This document shows, in pieces, positions 48,322-58,263 of a stretch of DNA of 64,000 nucleotides. The translations under genes were made by a program, and so were the position numbers. How positions within the stretch are numbered: the stretch's first letter is position 1; each line of letters starts with the position of its first letter. Below the pieces are notes generated by a model. That model saw only the letters and a program-made list of their open reading frames with translations, did not search any database and was not told where the DNA came from. The stretch comes from JACCVL01 sp038232655 (GTDB taxonomy: Bacteria > Actinomycetota > Actinomycetes > Propionibacteriales > Nocardioidaceae), in contig JBBSNM010000001.1 in NCBI GenBank assembly GCA_038232655.1, positions 62,001 to 126,000 of the forward strand, written 5' to 3'.

Positions 48322-48936
48322 TCAGGGGGTTCGGCCGGCGGCGGACGCTAGCCGCCGCCACAGGGCGTCGACGCGGACGTCGAGCTCGGTCAGCTCGCCG
48401 GCGTTGTCGACCACCTCGTCGGCTGCCTCGAGCCGCTGACTCCGCGTGCTCTGGGCGCCCATCCGGGCGGCGGCGTCGTCGGGGTCCATACCGCGTTCTC
48501 GCACCAGACGCTCGAGCCGCGTCCGGTCAGGTGCGTCCACGACGACCAGCACGTCGAAGTGGCCGCCCTGGCCGGTCTCGATCAGCAGCGGGATGTCGTG
48601 CACGACGACTGCCCGCGGGTCCAACGCCGCGGCGTCGGCCTCCAGTTGCGCGGCACGGGCGCGTACCCGGGGGTGCACGATGGACTCCAGCGCGCGGCGC
48701 GCGGACTCGTCGGTGAAGACCGCACGTCCCAGTGCTGACCGGTCGAGCTCGCCATCGGGGTCGACGATCGACGGGCCGAACGCGGCCACCACGTGGTCGA
48801 AGCCTTCGGTGCCCGCGGCCACCGCCGCCCTGGCGAGGACGTCGGAGTCGATCACGACGGCTCCGTGTGCCGCCAGCCGGTTGCTCACCTCGCTCTTGCC
48901 CGACGCGATCCCGCCAGTCAGCCCCACTCGCAGCAC
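48322..48936 (-). CDS. coaE: Dephospho-CoA kinase
   Basis: Final step of coenzyme A synthesis: ATP-dependent 3'-phosphorylation of dephospho-CoA. The 204 residues show the P-loop LTGGIASGKSEVSNRLA, VVIDSDVLAR (substrate Asp) and VVHDIPLLIETGQGG, plus a lid region RLERLVRERGMDPDDAAARM. Some actinobacterial CoaE proteins carry a C-terminal UPF0157 extension; it is absent here. GTG 48936. It lies 57 nt downstream of rpsA and is probably cotranscribed, a conserved actinobacterial order. Confidence 0.93.
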   Translation of the reverse strand: MLRVGLTGGIASGKSEVSNRLAAHGAVVIDSDVLARAAVAAGTEGFDHVVAAFGPSIVDPDGELDRSALGRAVFTDESARRALESIVHPRVRARAAQLEADAAALDPRAVVVHDIPLLIETGQGGHFDVLVVVDAPDRTRLERLVRERGMDPDDAAARMGAQSTRSQRLEAADEVVDNAGELTELDVRVDALWRRLASAAGRTP

Positions 48937-48992
48937 CGACCCAGCCTCGCAGGCCCGCCCAGGCGCAGCTGCGTCGGTGCGCGAGCGGGCGC

Positions 48993-50615
<1,623 letters not shown>

Positions 50616-50839
50616 GGGGTGGGTGGTCTCCGGGGACGGGGAATCGTGCTGGGCGCGCGGCGACCCTGGTCCGCAGGAGGTGAGGACCCGCGACGAGCGC
50701 GAGACGATCTTCTCGGTGCGAGCACGGCCTGCTCCATACGAGGCCGCGCAGGCCACAGCGCGTTCTCAAGTTTACGGGCCGGCTTCGGTGGTGGTCAACG
50801 CGGGTCACCCCCGTCGCGGCGCCTCGTCGGCTGGGCCGC

Positions 50840-53563
50840 TCAGTGCCCGGCGTCGTGCCAGGTCAGGCCGACTCCAACCGAAACGTCCAGCGGCACGGTA
50901 AGATCGTAGGCGGTGGCCATGTGGGAGCAGACCAGCTCCTTCACCGCGCCCCGCTCCCCCGGCGCCACCTCGAGCACCAGCTCGTCGTGCACCTGCAGCA
51001 ACAGCCGAGAACCGAGCCTGCTGGCCTCGAGCGCCTCGTGCACGCCGAGCATCGCGACCTTGATGATGTCGGCGGCCGAGCCCTGGATGGGCGCGTTCAG
51101 CGCCATCCGCTCGGCCATTTCGCGGCGCTGCCGGTTGTCGCTGGTCAGATCGGGCAGGTAGCGACGGCGCCCCATCAGCGTCTCGGTGTAGCCGGTGCGC
51201 CTGGCCTCGTCGACGACGCCGCGCAGGTAGTCGCGCACCCCACCGAAGTTGAGGAAGTATTCGTCCATCAGCGCCTGCGCCTCGGCGGTCTCCACGCCAA
51301 GCTGCTGGGACAGACCGTAGGCCGACAGCCCGTAGGCCAGCCCGTAGTTCATCGCCTTGATCTTGGCCCGCATCGCGCCGGTGACCTCGCCGACCCCCAC
51401 GGAGAACACCGAGGAGGCGGTCGCGCTGTGGAAGTCCGTGCCGGACTTGAAGGCGGCGATCAGGTCGGCGTCTCGTGACAGGTCGGCCATGATGCGCATC
51501 TCGATCTGGCTGTAGTCGGCGGTGAGCAAGCACTCGTACGCGGGGCCGACCCGGAAGGCGGCGCGGATGCGGCGGCCGGACTCGGTGCGGATCGGGATGT
51601 TCTGCAGGTTCGGGTCGGTGGAGCTCAACCTGCCGGTCGCCGCGATCATCTGGTTGAAGGTGGTGTGGATGCGTCCGTCGGTGGCCACCGTCTTGCGCAG
51701 CCCCTCGACGGTGGAACGCAGCCGGCTGGCGTCACGGTGGGCCAGCAGGTGCATCAGGAACGGGTGCTCGGTCTTGGCGTGCAGCTGTTGCAGGGCCTCG
51801 GCGTCGGTGGTGTAGCCGGTCTTGGTGCGCTTGGTCTTCGGCATGCCCAGCTCGTCGAACAGCACCACCTGCAGCTGCTTGGGCGAGCCCAGGTTGATCT
51901 GCTTCCCGATGACCTCGTAGGCCTCGTCGGCTGCCTGCCGCACCAGCGCCGCGAAGTCGTCCTCGAGCCGGGCGAGCTGGTCGTCGTCGACCGCGATGCC
52001 GACCCGCTCCATGTCGGCGAGCACGCTCACCAGCGGCAGCTCGACCTCGGCAAGCAGCCGGCTGCCGCCACGCTGCTCGAGGTCGGCGTCCAGCGCGGCG
52101 GCCAGGTCGACGCTGGCCCGCGCCCGCAGCATCGCGGTCGCCGAGACAGCCGCACCCGCGTCGGGACCGAGGTCGAGCGCGAGCTGGTCGGGGCTCGCGG
52201 CGTCGTCGCGGAGCTCACGACCCAGGTGCCGCAGGGTCAGGTCGGCGAGATCGTACGACCGCTGGTCTGGTCTGCCGAGATAGGCCGCAAGCGCGGTGTC
52301 GGTGACGACGCCCTCGAGCCGCCAACCTCGATGGGCGAGGGCGAGCATCGGACCCTTGGCGTCGTGCAGCACCTTGGGGCGCTCGGGGTCGGCCAGCCAG
52401 CCGGCCAGCGCTCGTTCGTCGGCCGCGGTGGTCGGCGCACCCTCGACGACCTCGACATAGCCGGCGGCGCCGGCACCGGTGGCGAGCGCCACCCCATCCA
52501 CCCGTCCGCCCCCCGCGCCCCAGCTGCCGACGACGTCGACGCCAACCGGCACCCCGGCACCGGCGAGCGCACCGAGCCAGCCGGCGACCTCGCCGGCGCC
52601 GAGCACCTCACCGACCATGCTGAACGAACCCTCGGCGACGGGCTCGTCGGCGGACAAGGTGGCGAACAGCCGGTCCCGCAGCACCCGGAACTCCAGGCCG
52701 TCGAAGACGGTGTGGATCGCCTCGCGGTCCCACGGCTGCAGCGACAGGTCCGACGGCCCCAGCGGCAGCTCGAGGTCACGCACCAGCTCGTTGACCCGCC
52801 GGTTGCGCTGCACGTCCCCGAGCCGCTCGCGCAGCGAGTCGCCGGCCTTGCCCGGGATCTCGCCCACATGCTCGACCAGGCCGTTCAGGTCGCCGAAGCG
52901 GTCGATCCACTTGGCGGCGGTCTTCGGCCCCACCCCCGGCACGCCGGGAAGGTTGTCGCTGGTCTCGCCGACGAGCGCGGCCAGGTCGGGGTAGCGCGCC
53001 GGTGACACGCCGTACTTGTCCTGCACCGCGGCCGGTGTCATGCGGACCAGGTCGGAGACCCCCTTGCGCGGGTAGAGCACCGTCACCCGATCCGAGACCA
53101 GCTGCAGGGCGTCGCGGTCACCGGTGCAGATCAGCACGTCGAAGCCGCCGGCCTGGGCCCGGGTCGTCAAGGTGGCGATGACGTCGTCGGCCTCATACCC
53201 CTCGCGCTCGAGGCTCGGTACGTGCAGCGCGTCGAGGACCTCCTTGACCAGCGACACCTGGCCGGCGAACTCCGGCGGCGAGGACGAGCGGTTGCCCTTG
53301 TAGTCGGCGTACTCGGCCAGCCGGAACGTCTGCCTGGAGACGTCGAAGGCCACCCCGACGTGCGTCGGCTGCTCGTCTCGCAGCACGTTGATGAGCATCG
53401 AGGTGAAGCCGTAGACGGCGTTGGTGGGTTGGCCAGTGGAGGTGGCGAAGTTCTCCACCGGCAGGGCGAAGAAGGCGCGGTACGCGAGGGAGTGGCCATC
53501 GAGCAGCAGCAGCCGTGGACGGTCGGTCGGGTCCGGCCCCTGGGGCGTCCTCGGGTCAGGCAC
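50840..53563 (-). CDS. polA: DNA polymerase I
   Basis: A 907-residue repair and Okazaki-processing polymerase. The 5'-3' nuclease domain spans about 1-310 (LLLLDGHSLAYRAFFALPVE, REGYEADDVIATL, GPKTAAKWIDRFGDLNGL). A degenerate 3'-5' exonuclease-like domain follows; where DTE would be expected there is GVDVVGSWG, so proofreading is probably absent, as in other actinobacterial PolA. The polymerase domain spans about 520-907, with LLTADYSQIEMRIMADLS (motif A), RAKIKAMNYGLAYGLSAYGL (motif B) and LLQVHDELVLEV (motif C). GTG 53563 lies 7 nt after TAGAGT, a leaderless arrangement. Confidence 0.95.
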   Translation of the reverse strand: MPDPRTPQGPDPTDRPRLLLLDGHSLAYRAFFALPVENFATSTGQPTNAVYGFTSMLINVLRDEQPTHVGVAFDVSRQTFRLAEYADYKGNRSSSPPEFAGQVSLVKEVLDALHVPSLEREGYEADDVIATLTTRAQAGGFDVLICTGDRDALQLVSDRVTVLYPRKGVSDLVRMTPAAVQDKYGVSPARYPDLAALVGETSDNLPGVPGVGPKTAAKWIDRFGDLNGLVEHVGEIPGKAGDSLRERLGDVQRNRRVNELVRDLELPLGPSDLSLQPWDREAIHTVFDGLEFRVLRDRLFATLSADEPVAEGSFSMVGEVLGAGEVAGWLGALAGAGVPVGVDVVGSWGAGGGRVDGVALATGAGAAGYVEVVEGAPTTAADERALAGWLADPERPKVLHDAKGPMLALAHRGWRLEGVVTDTALAAYLGRPDQRSYDLADLTLRHLGRELRDDAASPDQLALDLGPDAGAAVSATAMLRARASVDLAAALDADLEQRGGSRLLAEVELPLVSVLADMERVGIAVDDDQLARLEDDFAALVRQAADEAYEVIGKQINLGSPKQLQVVLFDELGMPKTKRTKTGYTTDAEALQQLHAKTEHPFLMHLLAHRDASRLRSTVEGLRKTVATDGRIHTTFNQMIAATGRLSSTDPNLQNIPIRTESGRRIRAAFRVGPAYECLLTADYSQIEMRIMADLSRDADLIAAFKSGTDFHSATASSVFSVGVGEVTGAMRAKIKAMNYGLAYGLSAYGLSQQLGVETAEAQALMDEYFLNFGGVRDYLRGVVDEARRTGYTETLMGRRRYLPDLTSDNRQRREMAERMALNAPIQGSAADIIKVAMLGVHEALEASRLGSRLLLQVHDELVLEVAPGERGAVKELVCSHMATAYDLTVPLDVSVGVGLTWHDAGH

Positions 53564-53570
53564 GTCGGCG

Positions 53571-53580
53571 ACTCTAGTCT
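53571..53580. promoter_or_regulatory. Symmetric bidirectional -10 site (ANNCTAGNNT) between polA and the thioesterase gene
   Basis: actctagtct reads TAGAGT on the minus strand (53576-53571, 7 nt before the polA GTG) and TAGTCT on the plus strand (53575-53580, about 60 nt before the thioesterase start). It has the same overlapping geometry as the site at 11195-11204. No clear -35 boxes. Confidence 0.5.
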
Positions 53581-53640
53581 GAGGCTCCGACAGCCCCACC
53601 TGCGCTTGCCACCGGCCGCGCACACCCGAAGGGACCCTGC

Positions 53641-54024
53641 GTGGACCAGCCCGAGACAGTCGCCCTGCACGACCGGATGGGTATCGCGATCCTCGAGTCC
53701 ACCGCGGACCGCGTCGTTGCCACCATGCCGGTCGACGGCAACACCCAGCCCTCGGGGCTGCTGCACGGGGGGGCGTCGTGCGTGCTCGCGGAGAGCGTCG
53801 GCTCCATCGGCGCCACCCTGCACGCGGGGTCCGGCCGGGTCGCGGTCGGCGTCGACATCAACGCCACCCACCACCGCGCCGTTCGTACGGGTGTCGTCAG
53901 CGCGGTGGCCACCCCGCTGCACCGCGGCCGCACGGTCGCGACCTACGACGTCGCGATCACCGACGAGCAGGACCGGCGGGTCTGCAGCGCACGCATCAGC
54001 TGCCAGCTTGTCGCGCTGGCTTGA
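53641..54024 (+). CDS. PaaI-like hotdog-fold thioesterase
   Basis: A 127-residue single hotdog domain. The active-site helix is QPSGLLHGGASCVLAESVGS, with the family HGG and catalytic acid Glu; the central strand has VAVGVDINATHHRAVRTGVV. Probably hydrolyses an aromatic or isoprenoid acyl-CoA (PaaI, MenI or YbdB types cannot be separated). GTG 53641 has AAGGGA 7-9 nt upstream. DUF554 follows 10 nt after the stop. Confidence 0.88.
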   Translation: MDQPETVALHDRMGIAILESTADRVVATMPVDGNTQPSGLLHGGASCVLAESVGSIGATLHAGSGRVAVGVDINATHHRAVRTGVVSAVATPLHRGRTVATYDVAITDEQDRRVCSARISCQLVALA

Positions 54025-54034
54025 GGCGGAGCAG

Positions 54035-54823
54035 GTGTTTCGCGGGTTCGGCACGGTCGTCAACGTCGCGACGGTGCTGCTCGGCTCCGGCCTCGGCGTG
54101 CTCATCGGCCACCGACTGCGCCAGCAAACCAAGGACATCGTCACCGACGGCCTCGGGCTGGTGACCCTGCTCGTCGCTGCCCTGTCCGCGGCAGCGGTTA
54201 CCGACCCCGAGCTCGCCGCCGCGGTTGGTGACAGCGCGCCGGTGCTGATCGTGCTCGGGGCGGTGCTCGTCGGCGGCATCACCGGTTCGTGGTTGGGCAT
54301 CGAGGACCGCCTGGAGCGGTTGGGCACCGTCCTGCGTCGGCGGCTGGTGCGAGGCACCGGCGCCGGCCTCGGCGCTCCGGCGGACCGCGGCAGTGACCAA
54401 CACGGCACCGCCGGCCAGCAGCGCTTCGTCGAGGGCTTCCTGACCGCGTCCCTGGTCTTCTGCGTGGGGCCGCTGACGGTTCTCGGCTCCCTGTCCGACG
54501 GTCTCGGACAGGGAGCCGACCAGCTGGTGCTCAAATCGGTGCTCGACGGCTTCGCCGCCATCGCGTTCGCGGCCAGCTTCGGCTGGGGGGTCGCCGCCTC
54601 GGCACTGGCGGTGTTGACCGTGCAGGGGTCGCTCACCGCGCTCGGCGCCGCGCTGGGCTCCTTCGTCCCCGATGCCCATTTGGTCGCGCTGACCGCCACC
54701 GGCGGCCTGCTGCTGGTGGGGGTGGCACTGCGGCTGCTGCAGATCCGTCGGGTGCCTGTCGGTGACCTGCTGCCGGCGCTGCTGGTCGCCCCGATGCTGG
54801 TGCAGATTGTCATCAGCGTGTGA
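54035..54823 (+). CDS. DUF554 family membrane protein
   Basis: A 262-residue protein with six to seven membrane segments: GTVVNVATVLLGSGLGVLIG, GLVTLLVAALSAAAV, VLIVLGAVLVGGITGSWLGI, FLTASLVFCVGPLTVLGSL, then two C-terminal segments. The GFLTASLVFCVGPLTVLGSL..LVLKSVLDGFAAIAFA block is the DUF554 (YdfK) hallmark. Function unknown. GTG 54035 follows GGCGGAG by about 4 nt. A 16-bp perfect inverted repeat lies within the coding sequence. Confidence 0.88.
   Translation: MFRGFGTVVNVATVLLGSGLGVLIGHRLRQQTKDIVTDGLGLVTLLVAALSAAAVTDPELAAAVGDSAPVLIVLGAVLVGGITGSWLGIEDRLERLGTVLRRRLVRGTGAGLGAPADRGSDQHGTAGQQRFVEGFLTASLVFCVGPLTVLGSLSDGLGQGADQLVLKSVLDGFAAIAFAASFGWGVAASALAVLTVQGSLTALGAALGSFVPDAHLVALTATGGLLLVGVALRLLQIRRVPVGDLLPALLVAPMLVQIVISV
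54483..54519. repeat. Perfect 16-bp inverted repeat inside the DUF554 gene
   Basis: Arms 54483-54498 and 54504-54519 pair over all 16 bp around a 5-nt loop (cggtc). They encode the loop LGSLSDGLGQGAD. This would form a very stable hairpin in the mRNA. Confidence 0.9.
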
Positions 54824-54856
54824 TCTTCGCGGCCACCGATCCAGCCGACCGCTCGC

Positions 54857-54862
54857 TATGAT
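54857..54862 (+). promoter_or_regulatory. -10 box of the liv operon promoter
   Basis: TATGAT in the context gctcgcTATGATccg is close to consensus. It lies 34 nt after the DUF554 stop and about 80 nt upstream of the livH GTG. The -35 is not clear. Confidence 0.5.
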
Positions 54863-54941
54863 CCGCAGGTCGGCCGTGCCCGGTGGCGGCTCGACGCGTG
54901 GCTCTGCCCAGGATCGCGCCGAGCCGGACGGGAGTTGCTTC

Positions 54942-56279
54942 GTGCGCAGGCTGTTCATCGCGGTGGTCTTGACGTTGGTGGGCGGGCTGTTCGGTGCCGC
55001 GGCCGTCACCGCGGCTGGTCCTGCGGCCGCTGACGGTGGCGGTGGCACTGGCGGCGAGGACGCGCTCACCATCAATGCCACGCTGGTCGACGCCACCGAC
55101 GTCGACCGCACGGACAACGACACGTCCAACGACAAGCCGGCCCCGGTGCCCGGTGTGGACATCGTGGTGACCACCCCCGACGGCACCGAGGTGGGCACCG
55201 CGACCTCGGGTGAGGACGGCGTTGCAGCAGTCACCGTGCCGCAGAGCGGCGAGTACGTGGTCACCATCGACACCGACACACTGCCCAAGGACACGTTCCT
55301 GACCGACCCCGACCGGGTCAAGGCCACCGTCAACGTGCTCGGGTTCGACGCGACGGTCCAGTTCCCGATCGGCCCCGACACCCGCACCCTCGAGACCTGG
55401 GTGGACCGGCTGCCCGACCTGCTGCTGCAGGGGATCAAGTTCGGCCTGTTGATCGCGCTGGCGGCGCTCGGGTTGTCGATGATCTACGGGACGACCGGGC
55501 TGACGAACTTCTCCCACGGCGAGCTGGTCACCCTCGGCGGGATCCTCACCTGGACGCTGAACCGCCAGGCCGGGCTGCCGGTGCTCTGGGCGGCGTTGCT
55601 GGCGGTGGTCATGATGGCCGGGCTGGGCGCCGTGCAAGACCTCGGCTTCTGGCGACCGCTGCGTAGCCGGGGCACGGGCAACATCGCGCTGATGATCGTG
55701 AGCATCGGCTTCGGCCTGTTCCTGCGCAACGTCTACCAGTACTTCTTCGGCGACGACACCCGCGCGTACAGCCAGTACACCAGCCAGGGGCCGCTGGACC
55801 TGCCGCTGGTCGAGCCGACCCCCAAGGACCTGGTCATCATCGCGGTCGCGATCGCCGTGCTGGTGGCCGTGTCGCTGCTGCTGGCCCGCACCCGGCTGGG
55901 CAAGGCGACCCGGGCGGTCGCGGACAACCCGTCGCTGGCCGCCGCGTCCGGCATCAACGTCGCGCAGGTCATCACGGTGGTCTGGATCGCCGGGACCGCG
56001 CTGGCCGGGCTGTCCGGTGCGCTGTTCGGCGTGGACCAGCAGGTCGAATACCAGATGGGCTTCAAGATATTGCTGCTGGTCTTCGCCGGGGTCACCCTCG
56101 GCGGGCTCGGCACGATCTGGGGAGCGATGCTGGGCAGCCTCATCGTCGGCATCATGATCGAGCTGTCCACCCTGGTCGTGCCGGCCGAGCTCAAGTACGT
56201 GGGCGCGCTGGTGCTGCTCATCCTCATCCTCCTCGTCCGACCCCAGGGCATCCTGGGTCGGCGTGAGCGCGTCGGCTGA
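54942..56279 (+). CDS. livH: Branched-chain amino-acid ABC transporter permease LivH with N-terminal extracytoplasmic domain
   Basis: A 445-residue protein. Residues about 1-31 look like a signal peptide (RRLFIAVVLTLVGGLFGAAA). Residues about 40-150 form a predicted beta-rich, carboxypeptidase-regulatory/Ig-like module (VPGVDIVVTTPDGTEVGTAT, VPQSGEYVVTID). The canonical LivH permease follows from about 165 (GLSMIYGTTGLTNFSHGELV, GKATRAVADNPSLAAASGIN, LGGLGTIWGAMLGSLIVG). LivH proteins usually lack such a domain and are about 290-300 residues. GTG 54942 has GGGAG 7 nt upstream. First gene of livH-M-G-F. Confidence 0.9.
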   Translation: MRRLFIAVVLTLVGGLFGAAAVTAAGPAAADGGGGTGGEDALTINATLVDATDVDRTDNDTSNDKPAPVPGVDIVVTTPDGTEVGTATSGEDGVAAVTVPQSGEYVVTIDTDTLPKDTFLTDPDRVKATVNVLGFDATVQFPIGPDTRTLETWVDRLPDLLLQGIKFGLLIALAALGLSMIYGTTGLTNFSHGELVTLGGILTWTLNRQAGLPVLWAALLAVVMMAGLGAVQDLGFWRPLRSRGTGNIALMIVSIGFGLFLRNVYQYFFGDDTRAYSQYTSQGPLDLPLVEPTPKDLVIIAVAIAVLVAVSLLLARTRLGKATRAVADNPSLAAASGINVAQVITVVWIAGTALAGLSGALFGVDQQVEYQMGFKILLLVFAGVTLGGLGTIWGAMLGSLIVGIMIELSTLVVPAELKYVGALVLLILILLVRPQGILGRRERVG

Positions 56280-56309
56280 CGGCGACCGGTCGGTCTGAAG
56301 GGACGTGGC

Positions 56310-57305
56310 ATGAACTGGGACCAGATCATCGAGTTCTCCCTCCGCTCGGCGTTCGGCAGCGACGCGATCGTGTACGCGATGGCAGCGATCGGGCTGAACA
56401 TCCACTTCGGCTACACCGGGCTGCTCAACTTCGGGCAGGCCGGCTTCATGGCCGTCGGCGGCTACGGCATCGCTGCCAGCGTGACGACGTTCGGGTTGTC
56501 GTTCTGGGTGGCGGTCCCGATCGGGATCCTGGCGGCGATCGTGTTCGCCCTGCTGCTGGGCGCCCCAACGCTGCGGCTGCGCGCCGACTATCTGGCGATC
56601 GTCACCATCGCCGCGGCCGAGATCATCCGCATCGTGGTGGGGTCGGTGACCCTGCAGGAATACTTCGGCGGCCGGGACGGGCTGCAAGAGTTCAACGACT
56701 CGTTTACCGCGATCAACCCCTACGACTCCTCGCTGAACCTGTTCCTGTTCACGCTGCGACCCAACGACGCCTGGGTCTTCACCGTCGGCTGGATCATGGT
56801 GGCGCTGGCCTGCCTGCTGGTGTGGGCGTTGATGCGCAGCCCGTGGGGTCGGGTGCTGAAGTCGATCCGCGAGGACGAGGAAGCCGTCCGCTCGCTGGGC
56901 AAGAACGTCTACAGCTACAAGATGCAGGCGCTGGTGCTCGGTGGCGTCCTCGGCGGCATCGCCGGCTTCCTCGTGGCCCTGGACCAGGCGGCGATCAATC
57001 CCGAGAACTTCTCCACCGACGTGACGTTCTTCGCCTACACCGTGCTGATCCTCGGTGGCGCGGGCCGGGTGTTCGGCCCGGTGGTCGGCGCCATCATGTT
57101 CTGGTTCCTCATCAGCGTCCTCGGCAACTTCTTCACCCAGGCCACCGCCGGGGCCAACCCGCTGATCAGTCCGGACATCATGACCGGGACGCAGGCCAGC
57201 CTGGTGCGCTTCATCGCCGCCGGGCTCGGGCTGGTGCTGCTCATCATCTTCCGCCCACAGGGGATCTTCGGAGACAAGAGGGAGATCGCACTCGATGCCC
57301 GCTGA
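56310..57305 (+). CDS. livM: Branched-chain amino-acid ABC transporter permease LivM
   Basis: The second membrane component, 331 residues with about eight to ten segments. Family blocks: MAAIGLNIHFGYTGLLNFGQ, GFMAVGGYGIAASVTTFGLS, LRLRADYLAIVTIAAAEIIR, and the EAA-like GRVLKSIREDEEAVRSLGKN, which contacts the ATPase. ATG 56310 has GGGACG upstream. The 3' end overlaps livG by 11 nt. Confidence 0.95.
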   Translation: MNWDQIIEFSLRSAFGSDAIVYAMAAIGLNIHFGYTGLLNFGQAGFMAVGGYGIAASVTTFGLSFWVAVPIGILAAIVFALLLGAPTLRLRADYLAIVTIAAAEIIRIVVGSVTLQEYFGGRDGLQEFNDSFTAINPYDSSLNLFLFTLRPNDAWVFTVGWIMVALACLLVWALMRSPWGRVLKSIREDEEAVRSLGKNVYSYKMQALVLGGVLGGIAGFLVALDQAAINPENFSTDVTFFAYTVLILGGAGRVFGPVVGAIMFWFLISVLGNFFTQATAGANPLISPDIMTGTQASLVRFIAAGLGLVLLIIFRPQGIFGDKREIALDAR

Positions 57306-58263
57306 CACCGCCACCGACTCCACCGACTCCACCGACTCCACCGTCGGCACCGCGAAGGCCGCGGCCACCCTGCGCGACGTGGACCGCGAGCCGGGCTCGA
57401 AGAAGCCCGACTCGATCCTCGTCGCCGACGGCATCCGCCGGCAGTTCGGCGGTCTGATCGCCGTCGACGTGGGCCACCTGGATTTGCAGCGCGGCGTCAT
57501 CACGGCGCTGATCGGGCCCAATGGTGCGGGGAAGACCACGTTCTTCAACCTGCTCACCGGCTTCGACCGGCCCGACGCCGGGTCGTGGTCGTTCAACGGC
57601 CGCTCGCTGGACGGCGTCGCGGCGCACCGGGTTGCCCGGCTGGGCATGGTGCGCACCTTCCAGCTCACCAAGGTGCTCAGCAAGCTGAGCGTGATCGAGA
57701 ACATGCGGCTGGCTGCCACCGGGCAGAGCGGCGAGAGCTTCCTGTCCGCGTTGCTGCCGATGCGCTGGCGCGGTGAGGAGCGCGCCAACACCGAGCGCGC
57801 CGACTCGCTGCTCGCCCGCTTCACGCTCGACACCAAGCGGGAGGACTTCGCCGGGTCGCTGTCGGGTGGGCAGCGCAAGCTGCTGGAGATGGCACGCGCG
57901 CTGATGGTCGAGCCCGAGCTGGTGATGCTCGACGAGCCGATGGCCGGGGTCAACCCGGCCCTCAAGCAGTCGCTGCTGGGACACGTCAAGACGTTGCGCG
58001 ACGAGGGCCGCACCGTGCTGTTCGTCGAGCACGACATGGACATGGTCCGCGACATCTCCGACTGGGTGGTGGTGATGGCCCAGGGCCAGATCGTCGCCGA
58101 GGGCCCGCCGGCCGACGTGATGGCGAACCCGGTCGTCATCGACGCCTACCTCGGCGCCCACCACGACTCGAACATGAGCGTGGAGGCCGAGGAGCGGCGG
58201 TTGGCGGCCGAACGATCAGCGGCGGAACGCGACGAGGACGAGTCCGAGGAGACGCCAGCATGA
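57295..58263 (+). CDS. livG: Branched-chain amino-acid ABC transporter ATPase LivG
   Basis: A 322-residue ABC ATPase. Walker A IGPNGAGKTTFFNLLTG, Q-loop VRTFQLTKVL, signature LSGGQRKLLEMARAL, Walker B LVMLDEPMAGVNP and switch His in VLFVEHDMDMVRD. The MAGVNP variant is typical of LivG. It has extra low-complexity ends: an N-terminal TDSTDSTDST run and a C-terminal acidic tail (about 300-322). ATG 57295 overlaps livM; the stop overlaps livF as ATGA. Confidence 0.94.
   Translation: MPADTATDSTDSTDSTVGTAKAAATLRDVDREPGSKKPDSILVADGIRRQFGGLIAVDVGHLDLQRGVITALIGPNGAGKTTFFNLLTGFDRPDAGSWSFNGRSLDGVAAHRVARLGMVRTFQLTKVLSKLSVIENMRLAATGQSGESFLSALLPMRWRGEERANTERADSLLARFTLDTKREDFAGSLSGGQRKLLEMARALMVEPELVMLDEPMAGVNPALKQSLLGHVKTLRDEGRTVLFVEHDMDMVRDISDWVVVMAQGQIVAEGPPADVMANPVVIDAYLGAHHDSNMSVEAEERRLAAERSAAERDEDESEETPA

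Noticed and set aside
48335..48359. Terminator hairpin between the group 2 sigma factor and coaE
   Set aside because: The GC stem lies inside the coaE coding sequence (ggcggc/gccgcc codons) and is no stronger than expected in such GC-rich DNA.
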